From a bacterium (GTDB lineage Bacteria; Planctomycetota; Planctomycetia; Planctomycetales; Planctomycetaceae), in assembly GCA_016125225.1 (NCBI GenBank), contig WGME01000010.1, positions 1 through 64,000 of the forward strand: a stretch of DNA of 64,000 bases, in the 5' to 3' direction. The position numbers were made by a program, and so were the translations under genes. The stretch's first letter is position 1, and each line of letters begins with the position of its first letter. The notes beneath the pieces were generated by a model. That model worked only from the letters and a program-made list of their open reading frames with translations, made no database searches and was not told where the DNA came from. Of the stretch, positions 7,822 through 16,059 are shown in pieces.

Positions 7822-10533
7822 ATGACCACCGTTACCCATGATTTTACCCCGACCGAGGACCGCAGTGTGTTGGCGGGGGCCTCCACCAATTGGGAAGGGG
7901 AGTATGAACTCACCCTGAAAGTCGGGGACATCAGCCAAGGCCCCGAAGCCTACATGCGGTGGTTACTGGACATCGAGAAGGGGCGGACGATCACCAGTGC
8001 CACGCTGACGCTCAAGTCAGCCACCGTTTTGGCGAGCAAGTCAGGAACGTTGCGGCTCAACTTCCGGTTCCTCGACCCCAATCTCGACAATCCCGACTGG
8101 GAAGCGGACGATGCCGACTTCGCTGGCTGGTTCTATGAGAATCCGCAGAGTTCGAGAGCCATCAGTAACGGGAACCCCGGCAGCGAGACGGTCTTTACCA
8201 TCAATGTCACAGGTTCGGTGCAGGCATTGGTCAATCGCACCCACTGGGGCGCAGGCCAACACGCCATCTGTCGGATTTATCTGGATGGCTCGACGTATGG
8301 GGTCGGGGAAGTTTTTCCATTCTATTCGTCCGACAGTTCTTCCAGCCCTGAACTCTCCATCGAGTTCGAGATCAGGGACACCACCGATATTGGTTCTGGT
8401 GGAGCGGCTGCTGGCGGCACGGCACTGGTGGGCCTCAACAAGTCCCAGCCGATCATGGCGGCAGGCGTGCAGGCAGGTGGCTCCGCTCTGGCTTTTGTTT
8501 CCCGAGACGAAACGGCGACGGGTGGTCTGGAGATCGAGGGTGTCGCTATTCATCACACGGAAATTGCCGTGGGTGGGGGTGTCACCCTCTCTGGCTCGGC
8601 GCACCTCATGGGGGTGCAGGAGGGAGCGGCTACGGTTTCCGGTCAGTCGGGGGGCTCCTGTCTGGGGGGCAAACTCATTCGGGTGCGGGTCTCGCCCGGC
8701 TCGGGTCTGATTCTTGGTCCCTATCAACCTTTCGCTCAATCGGAGATGACGGTCTCGGCGGTCTACGCTGAACTTCTGAATCCCACGATTGAAGCGGCAG
8801 CAGTCGTCACCGTTCATGCCGAAGTTTTGTATGCCGCATCCGCCACGGTCACGGCCATGGGGGAAGTCTCGATCCTGTCGGGAGAGATCGTCCCCATCGC
8901 AGCCACGATCACGGGGACCAGTCTGGCCTCCGTTCGTGGTGGCAAGGTGTATTCCGTCGTCGGGAGTGGTGGAGTTCTCTTGGCAGGGGCGACTCTCCCC
9001 CACCGACGCATTCAGATATCTGCCACCGTTACAATTTTTGGAACAGCGGAAGTTCAGGCCATAGGTCTCTACGACCAGACCAGTTCTCTCAGTGGGAATG
9101 CCACTGGTGTCGTGATCGCTATGGTAATACATCGCCCCAGCGTAACGATCACGAGTCTAAGCACCGTCACCGTTGCCGCTCAGTTAAATGCAGCGGTAAG
9201 AGTGTCGGCGGCAGTCGCAGCCAGTTCTGGAATGCAAGGCTTTGGCGGGTATCTGTTGGACGGTGCCGCCGATGTGGTGGGATCAGCTTCGTTCGTGGCC
9301 TCGTTGAGCAAATGGCAAAGCGTGGCCATCACGCTGGAAGCCCATTCCACGGAACAGTGCCTTACCAGCCGCACTCGCAATACCAGCAGTGTGATTCCAA
9401 CTTTTGTAACGCAGAATATCGTGGTCCAGACCACCCGAAACTCATCCGCCACGCTGTCGGTGCGTGCGGAACTTGCTGTGAATTCGACATTTCTGATAAC
9501 GGCGGCAGCTTCTACAAACTCGAATTCGGCCCTATCGGTCATGGCGTTCCGTGCGGCACCCGCTGCCGCCATGATCCTGACCAGTTCGGATTGCTCGGCC
9601 ATTGTTGCACGCATCACCCCAGCATCGGCTACGGTAGTCGGATTGTCTGAGGCCGAGAGTTTTGCCAGTGCGATCTATGCCGGGTCGGCCAGTGTTACAA
9701 GTTTTGTATGGTTCACAGCCCATGCCCGAGCGGATTTCCAGACAGGAGCCACGATCATAGGTCAGAGCGGCACCACGGCGACCAGTGTCTATCGACCGAC
9801 GCCATTCCCTTCCACCCTTTACAATTGGTTGGAACCGCAGTTGTCATGTCCCCTGTTTCCACTGCTTCTGCCCCGGAATGTCACTCTGCCAGCGATCACC
9901 TATGGCCGACGCTCCACCGAGTTTCTCTATTATCTCGACCAGCCGAGTTCCCAGCGGATCACGGTGCTGGGGTTCGACATCTTCGCCCGCTCCCAAGCGG
10001 AGGCCATTGATCTCTCGGAAGAACTCCTGACCGCCCTCCACGATTATCGGGGTGACATCGGCAACACGCTGGTTTATCACTCGGAAGCGATCACACTCGA
10101 TGATGCGTTGTTCGAGGATGCGGGTGGCAATCATCAAGGTGTCATTCGTAGCGTCGATTTTGAGATTATCCATAATCATCGTCGGGATGTCACCGAGACG
10201 ATTTGGACCACGGATCAGGACTTGCGGACCTACCTGCAAGAGTTCACCGCCCGACAGGTGACGATGGTTCCCGATCTGTCCGACAGCCGCCCCCTCATCA
10301 CCTTGACCCGTAGCGGCACGGGCCTCGAAACCTACATCGGCAATGCTCGTCCTTTCACCGACGCCGACTACACCATTCGCATCGACAGCACCAGCTACGC
10401 CACCACGTTGGCTCTGGCTGACACGTTGCGCCGCAGCTTGGGAAATCCCGTCGATGATGAGTCCGACACTTTCGATTTCGATGCGGAGAACCGGCCTCTT
10501 TATCGCACGGAACTAAGCCTCAGTTTTTCGTAG
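7822..10533 (+). CDS. Large chimeric virion protein with C-terminal tail-terminator-like domains
   Basis: 903 residues. Residues 1-190 are a beta-rich domain (TFTINVTGSVQALVNR..., SSSSPELSIEFEI) like the DNRLRE/carbohydrate-binding type. About 190-655 is a Ser/Ala/Val/Thr-rich repetitive beta region (repeats like SATVTI..., AAVVTVHAEVLYA). About 660-790 (LYNWLEPQLSCPLFPLLLPRN to GVIRSVDFEIIHNHRR) resembles DUF3168-type tail terminators. About 815-903 looks like a second, shorter domain of similar layout. In siphoviruses the tail terminator gene lies exactly here, between gp10-like and major tail protein. TACATA lies four bases before ATG 7822. No domain call could be checked. Confidence 0.7.
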   Translation: MTTVTHDFTPTEDRSVLAGASTNWEGEYELTLKVGDISQGPEAYMRWLLDIEKGRTITSATLTLKSATVLASKSGTLRLNFRFLDPNLDNPDWEADDADFAGWFYENPQSSRAISNGNPGSETVFTINVTGSVQALVNRTHWGAGQHAICRIYLDGSTYGVGEVFPFYSSDSSSSPELSIEFEIRDTTDIGSGGAAAGGTALVGLNKSQPIMAAGVQAGGSALAFVSRDETATGGLEIEGVAIHHTEIAVGGGVTLSGSAHLMGVQEGAATVSGQSGGSCLGGKLIRVRVSPGSGLILGPYQPFAQSEMTVSAVYAELLNPTIEAAAVVTVHAEVLYAASATVTAMGEVSILSGEIVPIAATITGTSLASVRGGKVYSVVGSGGVLLAGATLPHRRIQISATVTIFGTAEVQAIGLYDQTSSLSGNATGVVIAMVIHRPSVTITSLSTVTVAAQLNAAVRVSAAVAASSGMQGFGGYLLDGAADVVGSASFVASLSKWQSVAITLEAHSTEQCLTSRTRNTSSVIPTFVTQNIVVQTTRNSSATLSVRAELAVNSTFLITAAASTNSNSALSVMAFRAAPAAAMILTSSDCSAIVARITPASATVVGLSEAESFASAIYAGSASVTSFVWFTAHARADFQTGATIIGQSGTTATSVYRPTPFPSTLYNWLEPQLSCPLFPLLLPRNVTLPAITYGRRSTEFLYYLDQPSSQRITVLGFDIFARSQAEAIDLSEELLTALHDYRGDIGNTLVYHSEAITLDDALFEDAGGNHQGVIRSVDFEIIHNHRRDVTETIWTTDQDLRTYLQEFTARQVTMVPDLSDSRPLITLTRSGTGLETYIGNARPFTDADYTIRIDSTSYATTLALADTLRRSLGNPVDDESDTFDFDAENRPLYRTELSLSFS
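9029..9709. repeat. Three intragenic copies of the 15-bp dyad
   Basis: Copies lie at 9029-9043 (TTACAA-TTT-TTGGAA), 9395-9409 (TTCCAA-CTT-TTGTAA) and 9695-9709 (TTACAA-GTT-TTGTAT), each 11 of 12 arm matches to TTACAANNNTTGTAA. They fall in different reading-frame contexts (VTIF, PTFVT, VTSFV), so shared protein repeats do not fully explain them. Confidence 0.4.
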
Positions 10534-10541
10534 GCCAGCTT

Positions 10542-10580
10542 CATACATACCCCAGACCAGCAACCAAGGGGGTATGTATG
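10542..10580 (+). promoter_or_regulatory. Hairpin sequestering the major tail gene start
   Basis: CATACATACCCC (10542-10553) and GGGGTATGTATG (10569-10580) are perfect 12-bp complements with a 15-nt loop. The distal arm contains the G-rich SD region and the start codon at 10578-10580, so translation would need the helix to open. Confidence 0.65.
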
Positions 10581-10988
10581 GCAGACCTTGCCATCAAGGG
10601 GATGAGTATTGCGTGCGAGTTCTCATCCGGCACCTACACCAACATCGCCAACATTGAAAACTTCTCCGGGCCAAATCCTGAAATCGACATGTTTGAGGTG
10701 GCGTATCTCGGCGACAGCTATGTCACCAAGAAACCGACCGTCATCAATAGTGGTCAGCTAACCCTGACCATCGGCTATGACCCGGACAACACGACCCACC
10801 AAAACCTCCGCACCAATTTCGTGGCGGGAACAGTGAAGTCGTTTCGGGTGAGCTTTACCGACAACACACCCACCACGTTCACCTTCGATGGGTTCGTGAA
10901 GAGTTTCAGCATCACGGGGGGCACCTCCCGTGACCAGAACAAGGCCGAAGTCGTCATCGAGATCACCGGCAGCATCACCGTTGCCTAG
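10578..10988 (+). CDS. Major tail (tube) protein
   Basis: 136 residues. The layout is that of siphovirus tail tube proteins: a start ADLAIKGMSIACEFSSGTYTNIANIENFSGPNPEIDMFEVAYL, then a beta-rich core ending AEVVIEITGSITVA. It polymerises around the tape measure to form the tail tube. It precedes the G/GT chaperone pair and tape measure gene, the conserved order. Its start is inside a 12-bp hairpin, unlike its neighbours. Confidence 0.87.
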   Translation: MADLAIKGMSIACEFSSGTYTNIANIENFSGPNPEIDMFEVAYLGDSYVTKKPTVINSGQLTLTIGYDPDNTTHQNLRTNFVAGTVKSFRVSFTDNTPTTFTFDGFVKSFSITGGTSRDQNKAEVVIEITGSITVA

Positions 10989-10997
10989 TAAGGAACC

Positions 10998-11306
10998 ATG
11001 TTTCAGATTCAATGTAAAAGAGAACCGATCACCTTCTGCGGACAGGAACTCTATCTCCAAGAGTTCTCCGCTCGTGATTTGGAACAGTTTGAATCTCTCT
11101 GCTATGAGGTGCAGACCAACCGAGCCAATCATGCCTTTCGTCGGACTTTGCTCTCGCTTTGTCTCGTCGATGCGGACGGGCACAAGGTGGCGACAGTGGA
11201 CGATCTGGCCGACGTGCCTGCTCGTGAGATCATCGCCGCCGCCAATAAAGCTCTGGAACTCAACCAGTTAAACCAGAACGCCGTGGACGACTTGGAAAAA
11301 AACTGA
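10998..11306 (+). CDS. Tail assembly chaperone, short form (lambda gpG-like)
   Basis: 102 residues with a good SD (AAGGA) five bases before ATG. It is a small alpha-rich protein (YLQEFSARDLEQFESLCYEVQ...) between the tail tube and tape measure genes, where lambda G lies. Its last codons are GAA AAA AAC TGA, which place a slippery heptamer directly before the stop. Sequence families of these chaperones diverge widely, so the call rests on position, size and the frameshift signal. Confidence 0.82.
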   Translation: MFQIQCKREPITFCGQELYLQEFSARDLEQFESLCYEVQTNRANHAFRRTLLSLCLVDADGHKVATVDDLADVPAREIIAAANKALELNQLNQNAVDDLEKN

Positions 11307-11343
11307 GGCGACAACCGCTGCGTCAATACACGTTGCGGTTGTC
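11297..11343 (+). other. Programmed -1 ribosomal frameshift signal
   Basis: The heptamer A AAA AAC (11297-11303) is in the zero frame. A 6-nt spacer follows, then a perfect 9-bp stem, GACAACCGC (11310-11318) with GCGGTTGTC (11335-11343), and a 16-nt loop. A -1 slip moves ribosomes into a frame that stays open to 11572. Confidence 0.85.
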
Positions 11344-11572
11344 CCGACAACTCGGCCTGCCCCATGGCGAACTCCTGAATCGCTTGAGTCGTGAGGAACT
11401 GCTGGAGCAGATCGCCTACGACCGTATCCATCCTGAACCCAGTGTGCCCCACATGTTCGCTCTCATCATGGCGGCACTGACTGGCGAACCTCCCACCAAG
11501 TTCCTGCCCCAACCTCCACAGACCATCGAAGACACCAAAGCCCGGTTTTTCGCTCTCGCCGCCGCTACATAA
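11303..11572 (+). CDS. Frameshift extension of the tail assembly chaperone (lambda gpT-like)
   Basis: The -1 frame is open from the slippery site (first codons CTG AGG CGA...) to the stop at 11570-11572 and adds 89 residues (LRRQPLRQYTLRLSRQLG... to FFALAAAT). The fused product of about 191 residues would be the GT-type chaperone that binds the tape measure. The internal ATG and SD signals are poor, so expression as a separate protein is unlikely. Confidence 0.8.
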   Translation: MRRQPLRQYTLRLSRQLGLPHGELLNRLSREELLEQIAYDRIHPEPSVPHMFALIMAALTGEPPTKFLPQPPQTIEDTKARFFALAAAT

Positions 11573-11575
11573 AGC

Positions 11576-13288
11576 ATGGCGAAGGTCGATGAAATCTTTA
11601 TTGGGATCGGGGGCAGCACCCGTCAGCTAGTCACGCAGGTCAATACCGCCGTCGTCTCCCTGAAAACCTTGGGAAGCACGGCGGGGACATTGAAAACCGC
11701 CCTCTTGGGTTTCGGTGCGGCCCTCGCTGGTTCGGCGGTCGTCTCTGGTTTCAAGGAGTTCGTGCAGGGTGGCCTGAGTGTCATCGACAGCCAGACCAAG
11801 CTGGCCCGCAATCTGGGCCTAACAGCTGATGAGTTCGTCAAATGGAACTACATCGCCGGTCTCTCGAATGTCAGCACCGAAGAACTCGAAAAAGCCTTCG
11901 AGAAGCTTGGGATCAACGTCGCCAACAATACAACCACCGCCGCCTCGGCTCTCGAAAAGCTGGGCCTCAACATTCAAGAGGTGCAGAAGCAGACGGTGGG
12001 TCAGGCATTCACTCAAGTCGCCACGCAGTTGAGCAAGATTGAATCCGCCGCCAAGCGGAACGCTCTGGCCATGCAATTGTTTGGCAAGAGTGGGGTCGCC
12101 GTGATGGGAGTCATCAACAATGGCCCCGCTGCCATTGCCGCCATGGGAGATGAAGCCGAGCGGTTGGGTCTGACATTTGGTCAGGCGGGACCATCCGCCG
12201 AAGCCGCTAACGATGCCGTTGCAAAAATTGGATTGGCGTTACAGGGGGCGGCTCAGACCGCCGCCATCGAACTCGCTCCCGCCATTACTGCCGTGGCCGA
12301 TGCCACCACCGCATGGCTCGTCGGCTCCCGTGACCAGATCGCCGACATCATCCCCAAATTTGACACCCTCGCCGCCACGCTCACCGTGATCTCCACCGTG
12401 GGCGAGTATGGCCAGAAGGTCTTCGAGGTGTTCTGGATCGCCGCTCAGACCGTCGCCACGGGCATCCTCGGTATCGTGCAGGGCGTGTTACAACTGGGTG
12501 AAGCAATTGGACTGGTCAGCCAAGAAACAGCCGACTATTTCAGGGAACTCCGCAAAATCAGCGGAGACGATCTGCAAAAGTCCATAGATGGTCTGCTTCA
12601 GGATTCGACACTGGCCGACAACACCACTTCCTTTCTGGATGGGATCACCAGCAAGCTCCACGAAGTGAAAACGGCAGCAGCAGAAACCGCCCCGGAGATC
12701 GGCCAGAACTTCGCCGAACAACTCGCCAAAAGCACCGAACAAGCAGGTCAATTCATCGCCAAACTGGAAGCCCAGATTGCCACGTTTGGCCTCAGCAGCA
12801 ACGCCGCCGAGGTTTACAAGCTCAAACAACAGGGTGTGGATGAGGCATTGGTCCAGCAGGCCGAGGCTCTGGCTCAACAACTGGACCAGATGACTGCCGC
12901 CAAGAAACAGCAGGAGGAGTTGTCGAAGCAGGCCGAACAACTCACGGCCTCGTTACAAACCCCCTTCGAGAAGGCTCAGACCGAATTCTTCAAGGTGGAA
13001 GAACTGTTCCATCAGGGACTCATCAATCCTGACACCTTTAGCAAGGCGGTGGATGAGATCACCAAGGGCCTGACCGACAAGGGGGCGGGAGAGGTGCGGT
13101 TTGCGGGAGCGGCGACAAGGGGCAGTCAGGCCCTTGGTGATCTCGTTTTGGCCAATCGTCAGACCAGTAAGTCGGAGACCACCCAGCAACGCCAGTTGAA
13201 AGAGCAGGTGAAGACAGCGGTGTATCTGAAAGAGATTCGGGACCAGTTGCGTCAGCCAGCCGTCGAAGAATCGCTGGTCGAACTCTAA
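11576..13288 (+). CDS. Tail tape measure protein
   Basis: 570 residues. The start (AKVDEIFIGIGGSTRQLVTQVNTAVVSLKTLGSTAG), a hydrophobic stretch around residues 38-55 and a long helical body rich in Ala/Gln/Glu are typical of tape measures. Further signatures are LMQLFGKSG-type (LAMQLFGKSGVAVMGVINNG) and a second hydrophobic region around 275-310. Length sets tail length, so a short tail is expected. TACATA lies at 11566-11571, four bases before ATG, and no SD is seen. Confidence 0.9.
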   Translation: MAKVDEIFIGIGGSTRQLVTQVNTAVVSLKTLGSTAGTLKTALLGFGAALAGSAVVSGFKEFVQGGLSVIDSQTKLARNLGLTADEFVKWNYIAGLSNVSTEELEKAFEKLGINVANNTTTAASALEKLGLNIQEVQKQTVGQAFTQVATQLSKIESAAKRNALAMQLFGKSGVAVMGVINNGPAAIAAMGDEAERLGLTFGQAGPSAEAANDAVAKIGLALQGAAQTAAIELAPAITAVADATTAWLVGSRDQIADIIPKFDTLAATLTVISTVGEYGQKVFEVFWIAAQTVATGILGIVQGVLQLGEAIGLVSQETADYFRELRKISGDDLQKSIDGLLQDSTLADNTTSFLDGITSKLHEVKTAAAETAPEIGQNFAEQLAKSTEQAGQFIAKLEAQIATFGLSSNAAEVYKLKQQGVDEALVQQAEALAQQLDQMTAAKKQQEELSKQAEQLTASLQTPFEKAQTEFFKVEELFHQGLINPDTFSKAVDEITKGLTDKGAGEVRFAGAATRGSQALGDLVLANRQTSKSETTQQRQLKEQVKTAVYLKEIRDQLRQPAVEESLVEL

Positions 13289-13295
13289 CTACCAC

Positions 13296-14159
13296 ATGGC
13301 CATCGACACCCTCACCAAACACATCGAAGAATCGGGCAAGTGGGGAAAAGACTCACGAGAATACACCGAGACCTACACCGCTATTCATGAGAGCGGCGAT
13401 AACCCGTCCGCCTTATTCCGTGACCTGCGGTCCAATTTCAATCTTTACATCGGTCTCCCCTACGACCTGACCTATCTGACCGACATCAGTATCAACCGCA
13501 TCAGCAACACCGCCAGTGTGGTGGAGTGTTCCTACAAGACCCTCACGCCCCAAGAGAAAGAGAAGGCGACCGAGCCTGATCCCTATTCACGGGCGACGAT
13601 CCTGAGCTATGCGACCCGTGAGACGGAAGAGATTTTCGAGAAGGATCAGGATGACGAGCCAGTGGTCAATTCGGCAGGAGACCCGTTTCAGCCCGGCGTG
13701 GTGCGTCGGAAAGGACAAGGGGTCATCACTGCCGTTAAGAACATGGAAAACCCGATCAATGCTTCGGCCTACCTGTTCAAGCGGAACGCTGACACGCTGT
13801 TTGGGTATGGGACTGGAGAATTATTGTGTGTCTCCCTCAGTCAGCAGCAACAGACCGAAACCCAGACGAATGACGATGATGAAGAAGTCGAGATCACCTA
13901 TTGGCAGGTGACGTTCGAGTTTGAGATCGACGCCAACCAGCATGAAGTGGAGATCGCCGATGCCGGGTTCCGTGAATGGAAGGAAGTCGATGGAGAGATG
14001 GTCTTGGTCAAGATACTGGATGATTTCGGTGAGCCGGTCACGGAACCCCGCTTCCTGAGTTCCACGGGAACGGCGAAAGACCCCGGACCCGATACCGACC
14101 CGGACTACTTGACCTTCGACGTATATCCCGAGACTTCCTTCGGAGGCTTGGGACTATGA
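13296..14159 (+). CDS. Unknown distal tail-region protein
   Basis: 287 residues, acidic, mixed alpha/beta, with poly-Gln/Asp segments (QQQQTETQTNDDDEEVE, about 186-202). It lies 7 bp after the tape measure gene, where distal tail or tail-tip proteins are encoded, but no family is recognised. It overlaps the next gene by ATGA. Confidence 0.75.
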   Translation: MAIDTLTKHIEESGKWGKDSREYTETYTAIHESGDNPSALFRDLRSNFNLYIGLPYDLTYLTDISINRISNTASVVECSYKTLTPQEKEKATEPDPYSRATILSYATRETEEIFEKDQDDEPVVNSAGDPFQPGVVRRKGQGVITAVKNMENPINASAYLFKRNADTLFGYGTGELLCVSLSQQQQTETQTNDDDEEVEITYWQVTFEFEIDANQHEVEIADAGFREWKEVDGEMVLVKILDDFGEPVTEPRFLSSTGTAKDPGPDTDPDYLTFDVYPETSFGGLGL

Positions 14160-14512
14160 GATTCTCACCCCGCAGTCTTCGGCGATTGAAAGCCAGCCTC
14201 AAGAAATCCGAGGCCCAGCGTCAGCAGGCGGACCCCACGGCCAAACCCTATACGCTGCCGAGCCTGCAAGGGTTACTGGTCGATGATCTCGATGCTCCTG
14301 ATGATTTCGAGAGCAGCACCGAACAAGACCTGAAAATTCTGGTTCGCAGAGATGACAAGCTGACCCTGACCGAAACCACTTATAAGGTCAAGAATCGAGA
14401 CCCGAGCTTACAACTCGATAAAGGGGCTTATGTCATGTGTCTGTTGATTGCGGGGGAATGGCGAATCATGTGGGCCTCGTGCGATACCTACGAAGACCTG
14501 CTAGACGGTTGA
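14156..14512 (+). CDS. Unknown small tail-region protein
   Basis: 118 residues, starting within the stop of the upstream gene (ATGA). The N-terminus is basic (MRFSPRSLRRLKASLKKSEAQ) and the C-terminus beta-like (YVMCLLIAGEWRIMWASC). It is the last gene of the + strand late operon. Its 3' end overlaps the convergent propeller gene by 12 bp. Confidence 0.7.
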   Translation: MRFSPRSLRRLKASLKKSEAQRQQADPTAKPYTLPSLQGLLVDDLDAPDDFESSTEQDLKILVRRDDKLTLTETTYKVKNRDPSLQLDKGAYVMCLLIAGEWRIMWASCDTYEDLLDG

Positions 14513-15550
14513 AGCCTGCCAACCCGAAGCATAAATGTAGCCATCGTCCGAAATGCACACCGAGTTGATTTCATTGAACAGATCAGCACGGCGACCCCAC
14601 GGCAGCATGTGCAGACCGACGCCATCTTTGTCGGTGATGAGCAATTTCCCATCGACGTTTTCGCCGTCAATCTGATAGAAGATATTGACGCCACCCCATG
14701 CCACGAAGTCAGATGCAACGTCGATACGCTGCACCAATTGTTCCTTGCTTCCCACAATGTCATAAGCATCCCACAGAACGGTTCCATCGCCCGCCATCTT
14801 CCCGATTCGCCGCTGGTCTTCATTGACCGACATCACATATAAGTCGTCACCCTCTTCCCTCGCTGTCAGTAATCCGGGTATCTGAAAAATACGTTCTGTC
14901 GTAGAGAGATCAACAGCGAAGTGATCTAGCCAGATATTGAAACTGGAAGACGACCGCACACGCAACACACCCGACGAATCAAAGCCAAGGAAGCCGAAAA
15001 CAGGTTCCGTTGAGTCGCTGGACGCTGTTTCGCTACCGTCAAAGCCGTATCGTCGTTTTGCATTGTTTGCTAGGGCATAGACCCCATTGGCATTGACCGC
15101 CAACGAAGCGTAATCGAAGGCTGGGACGCTCGGTGGTGGGACTCGCCACAACACAGACCCATCGTCAGGATTGAGCGAGGTAACGTGTGTTCCGCCTGAT
15201 CTCTGATCCAGAAAATAGATGCCACCCTCTGGTGAGGTGTCGAAGTGTTTTCCGACCGAAACATCCCCCGATGTAATCCACGGGTTGGGTTCGGAAGTGA
15301 TCCACCGCACGGAACCACCGGCAGAAACACGAGCCACGCCGCCCCCCGATACGGCACCGCCTGAAACGACCATCACCACGTCATTCGTGCCGTGCAATGG
15401 CCGCACTTCCCAGCCATGACAGGGGTTGATTTCGTCGTCCTGATCGAAGCGAATCAGCCGACGCCAGATCACACGCCCCCTATCGGGATCAACCTTGATT
15501 AAGTTGAAATCGGTGGAGCAGTGGCAGTGACAGTTAGGCGAGCGGCCCAT
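14501..15550 (-). CDS. PQQ-like beta-propeller phage protein
   Basis: 349 residues with repeated blade motifs: LIKVDPDRGRVIWRR, VSAGGSVRWIT, LNPDDGSVLWRV, MAGDGTVLWDAYD, ISDDGYIYASGW. These have the Gly-x-x-x-Trp pattern of PQQ/quinoprotein-like propeller blades. There is no signal peptide. It lies convergent to the late operon and beside a tail-fibre-like gene, so a role as a receptor-binding or fibre-tip protein is inferred. A perfect 15-bp dyad (15550-15564) overlaps its start codon, and the ATG is read out of TTGTAATG. Confidence 0.75.
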   Translation of the reverse strand: MGRSPNCHCHCSTDFNLIKVDPDRGRVIWRRLIRFDQDDEINPCHGWEVRPLHGTNDVVMVVSGGAVSGGGVARVSAGGSVRWITSEPNPWITSGDVSVGKHFDTSPEGGIYFLDQRSGGTHVTSLNPDDGSVLWRVPPPSVPAFDYASLAVNANGVYALANNAKRRYGFDGSETASSDSTEPVFGFLGFDSSGVLRVRSSSSFNIWLDHFAVDLSTTERIFQIPGLLTAREEGDDLYVMSVNEDQRRIGKMAGDGTVLWDAYDIVGSKEQLVQRIDVASDFVAWGGVNIFYQIDGENVDGKLLITDKDGVGLHMLPWGRRADLFNEINSVCISDDGYIYASGWQASTV

Positions 15551-15564
15551 TACAACTTTTGTAA
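15550..15564. promoter_or_regulatory. 15-bp dyad TTACAANNNTTGTAA (perfect copy)
   Basis: TTACAA-CTT-TTGTAA lies between two - strand virion genes and overlaps the first base of the propeller gene start codon. All 12 arm positions match the prophage consensus. Confidence 0.5.
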
Positions 15565-15567
15565 TCC

Positions 15568-15993
15568 TTAATCGAGAGTGATCGTCAATGAACCTGCGGG
15601 CACTTGTAGCACGTCGCCGTTATCAATGGTTTTGCTGGTGTCCAGAGCGGCATACGCCAAGAGGTTGCCACTGTCATGGGTGGCATCGTCCGTGATGGCC
15701 ACGGCGACCACGGTGCCCCAGCTACCCGTGGCTTGGGGGAAGGTGATGTCCACGGCGTTGGTCACGCTCCCCGTTGAGACGGTCCAGTTGGAGTCCGAGG
15801 CGTCCAATTGGACACGGGCGTAGGCGTTGCTGTCGGCGACTTCAACGCCGGTGCCGGTCGAGAACTGGCCGGTATCGCCATCAATGGCATTCGTGGTAAG
15901 GGCGCAGATGGCGATTTCAGATGGCTTGGACCATGAGTCAGTGCCGAAGATATGGTCCAGCAGATTGGTTTCGAGATAGTTGGAAAAGGACAT
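15568..15993 (-). CDS. Tail fibre-like phage protein
   Basis: 141 residues. The start SFSNYLETNLLDHIFGTDSW.KPSEIAICALTT, followed by a beta-rich body with GSWGTVVAVAITDDATHDSGNLLAYAALDTSKTI and an end with LQVPAGSLTITLD, is a pattern of small phage tail/fibre proteins seen in many environmental siphoviruses. An AGGAG SD lies six bases before ATG, and both are inside a hairpin (15991-16027). Confidence 0.7.
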   Translation of the reverse strand: MSFSNYLETNLLDHIFGTDSWSKPSEIAICALTTNAIDGDTGQFSTGTGVEVADSNAYARVQLDASDSNWTVSTGSVTNAVDITFPQATGSWGTVVAVAITDDATHDSGNLLAYAALDTSKTIDNGDVLQVPAGSLTITLD

Positions 15994-16027
15994 AGATGCT
16001 CCTGTTTATGAGACAGGAGTATCTATG
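15991..16027 (-). promoter_or_regulatory. Hairpin sequestering SD and start of the fibre-like gene
   Basis: On the mRNA strand, CATAGAT-n-CTCCTGT pairs with ACAGGAG-n-ATCTATG across a 7-nt loop: two perfect 7-bp helices split by one mismatch. The AGGAG SD lies in one helix and the ATG in the other. Confidence 0.65.
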
Positions 16028-16059
16028 CAAAATGGAATCGATTCGACAGGAAGTAAAAT

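Noticed and set aside
9819-9824. Further TTACAA half sites (9819, about 12484, 12954, 14408)
   Set aside because: Only one arm matches, in coding sequence, so they were not counted as dyads.
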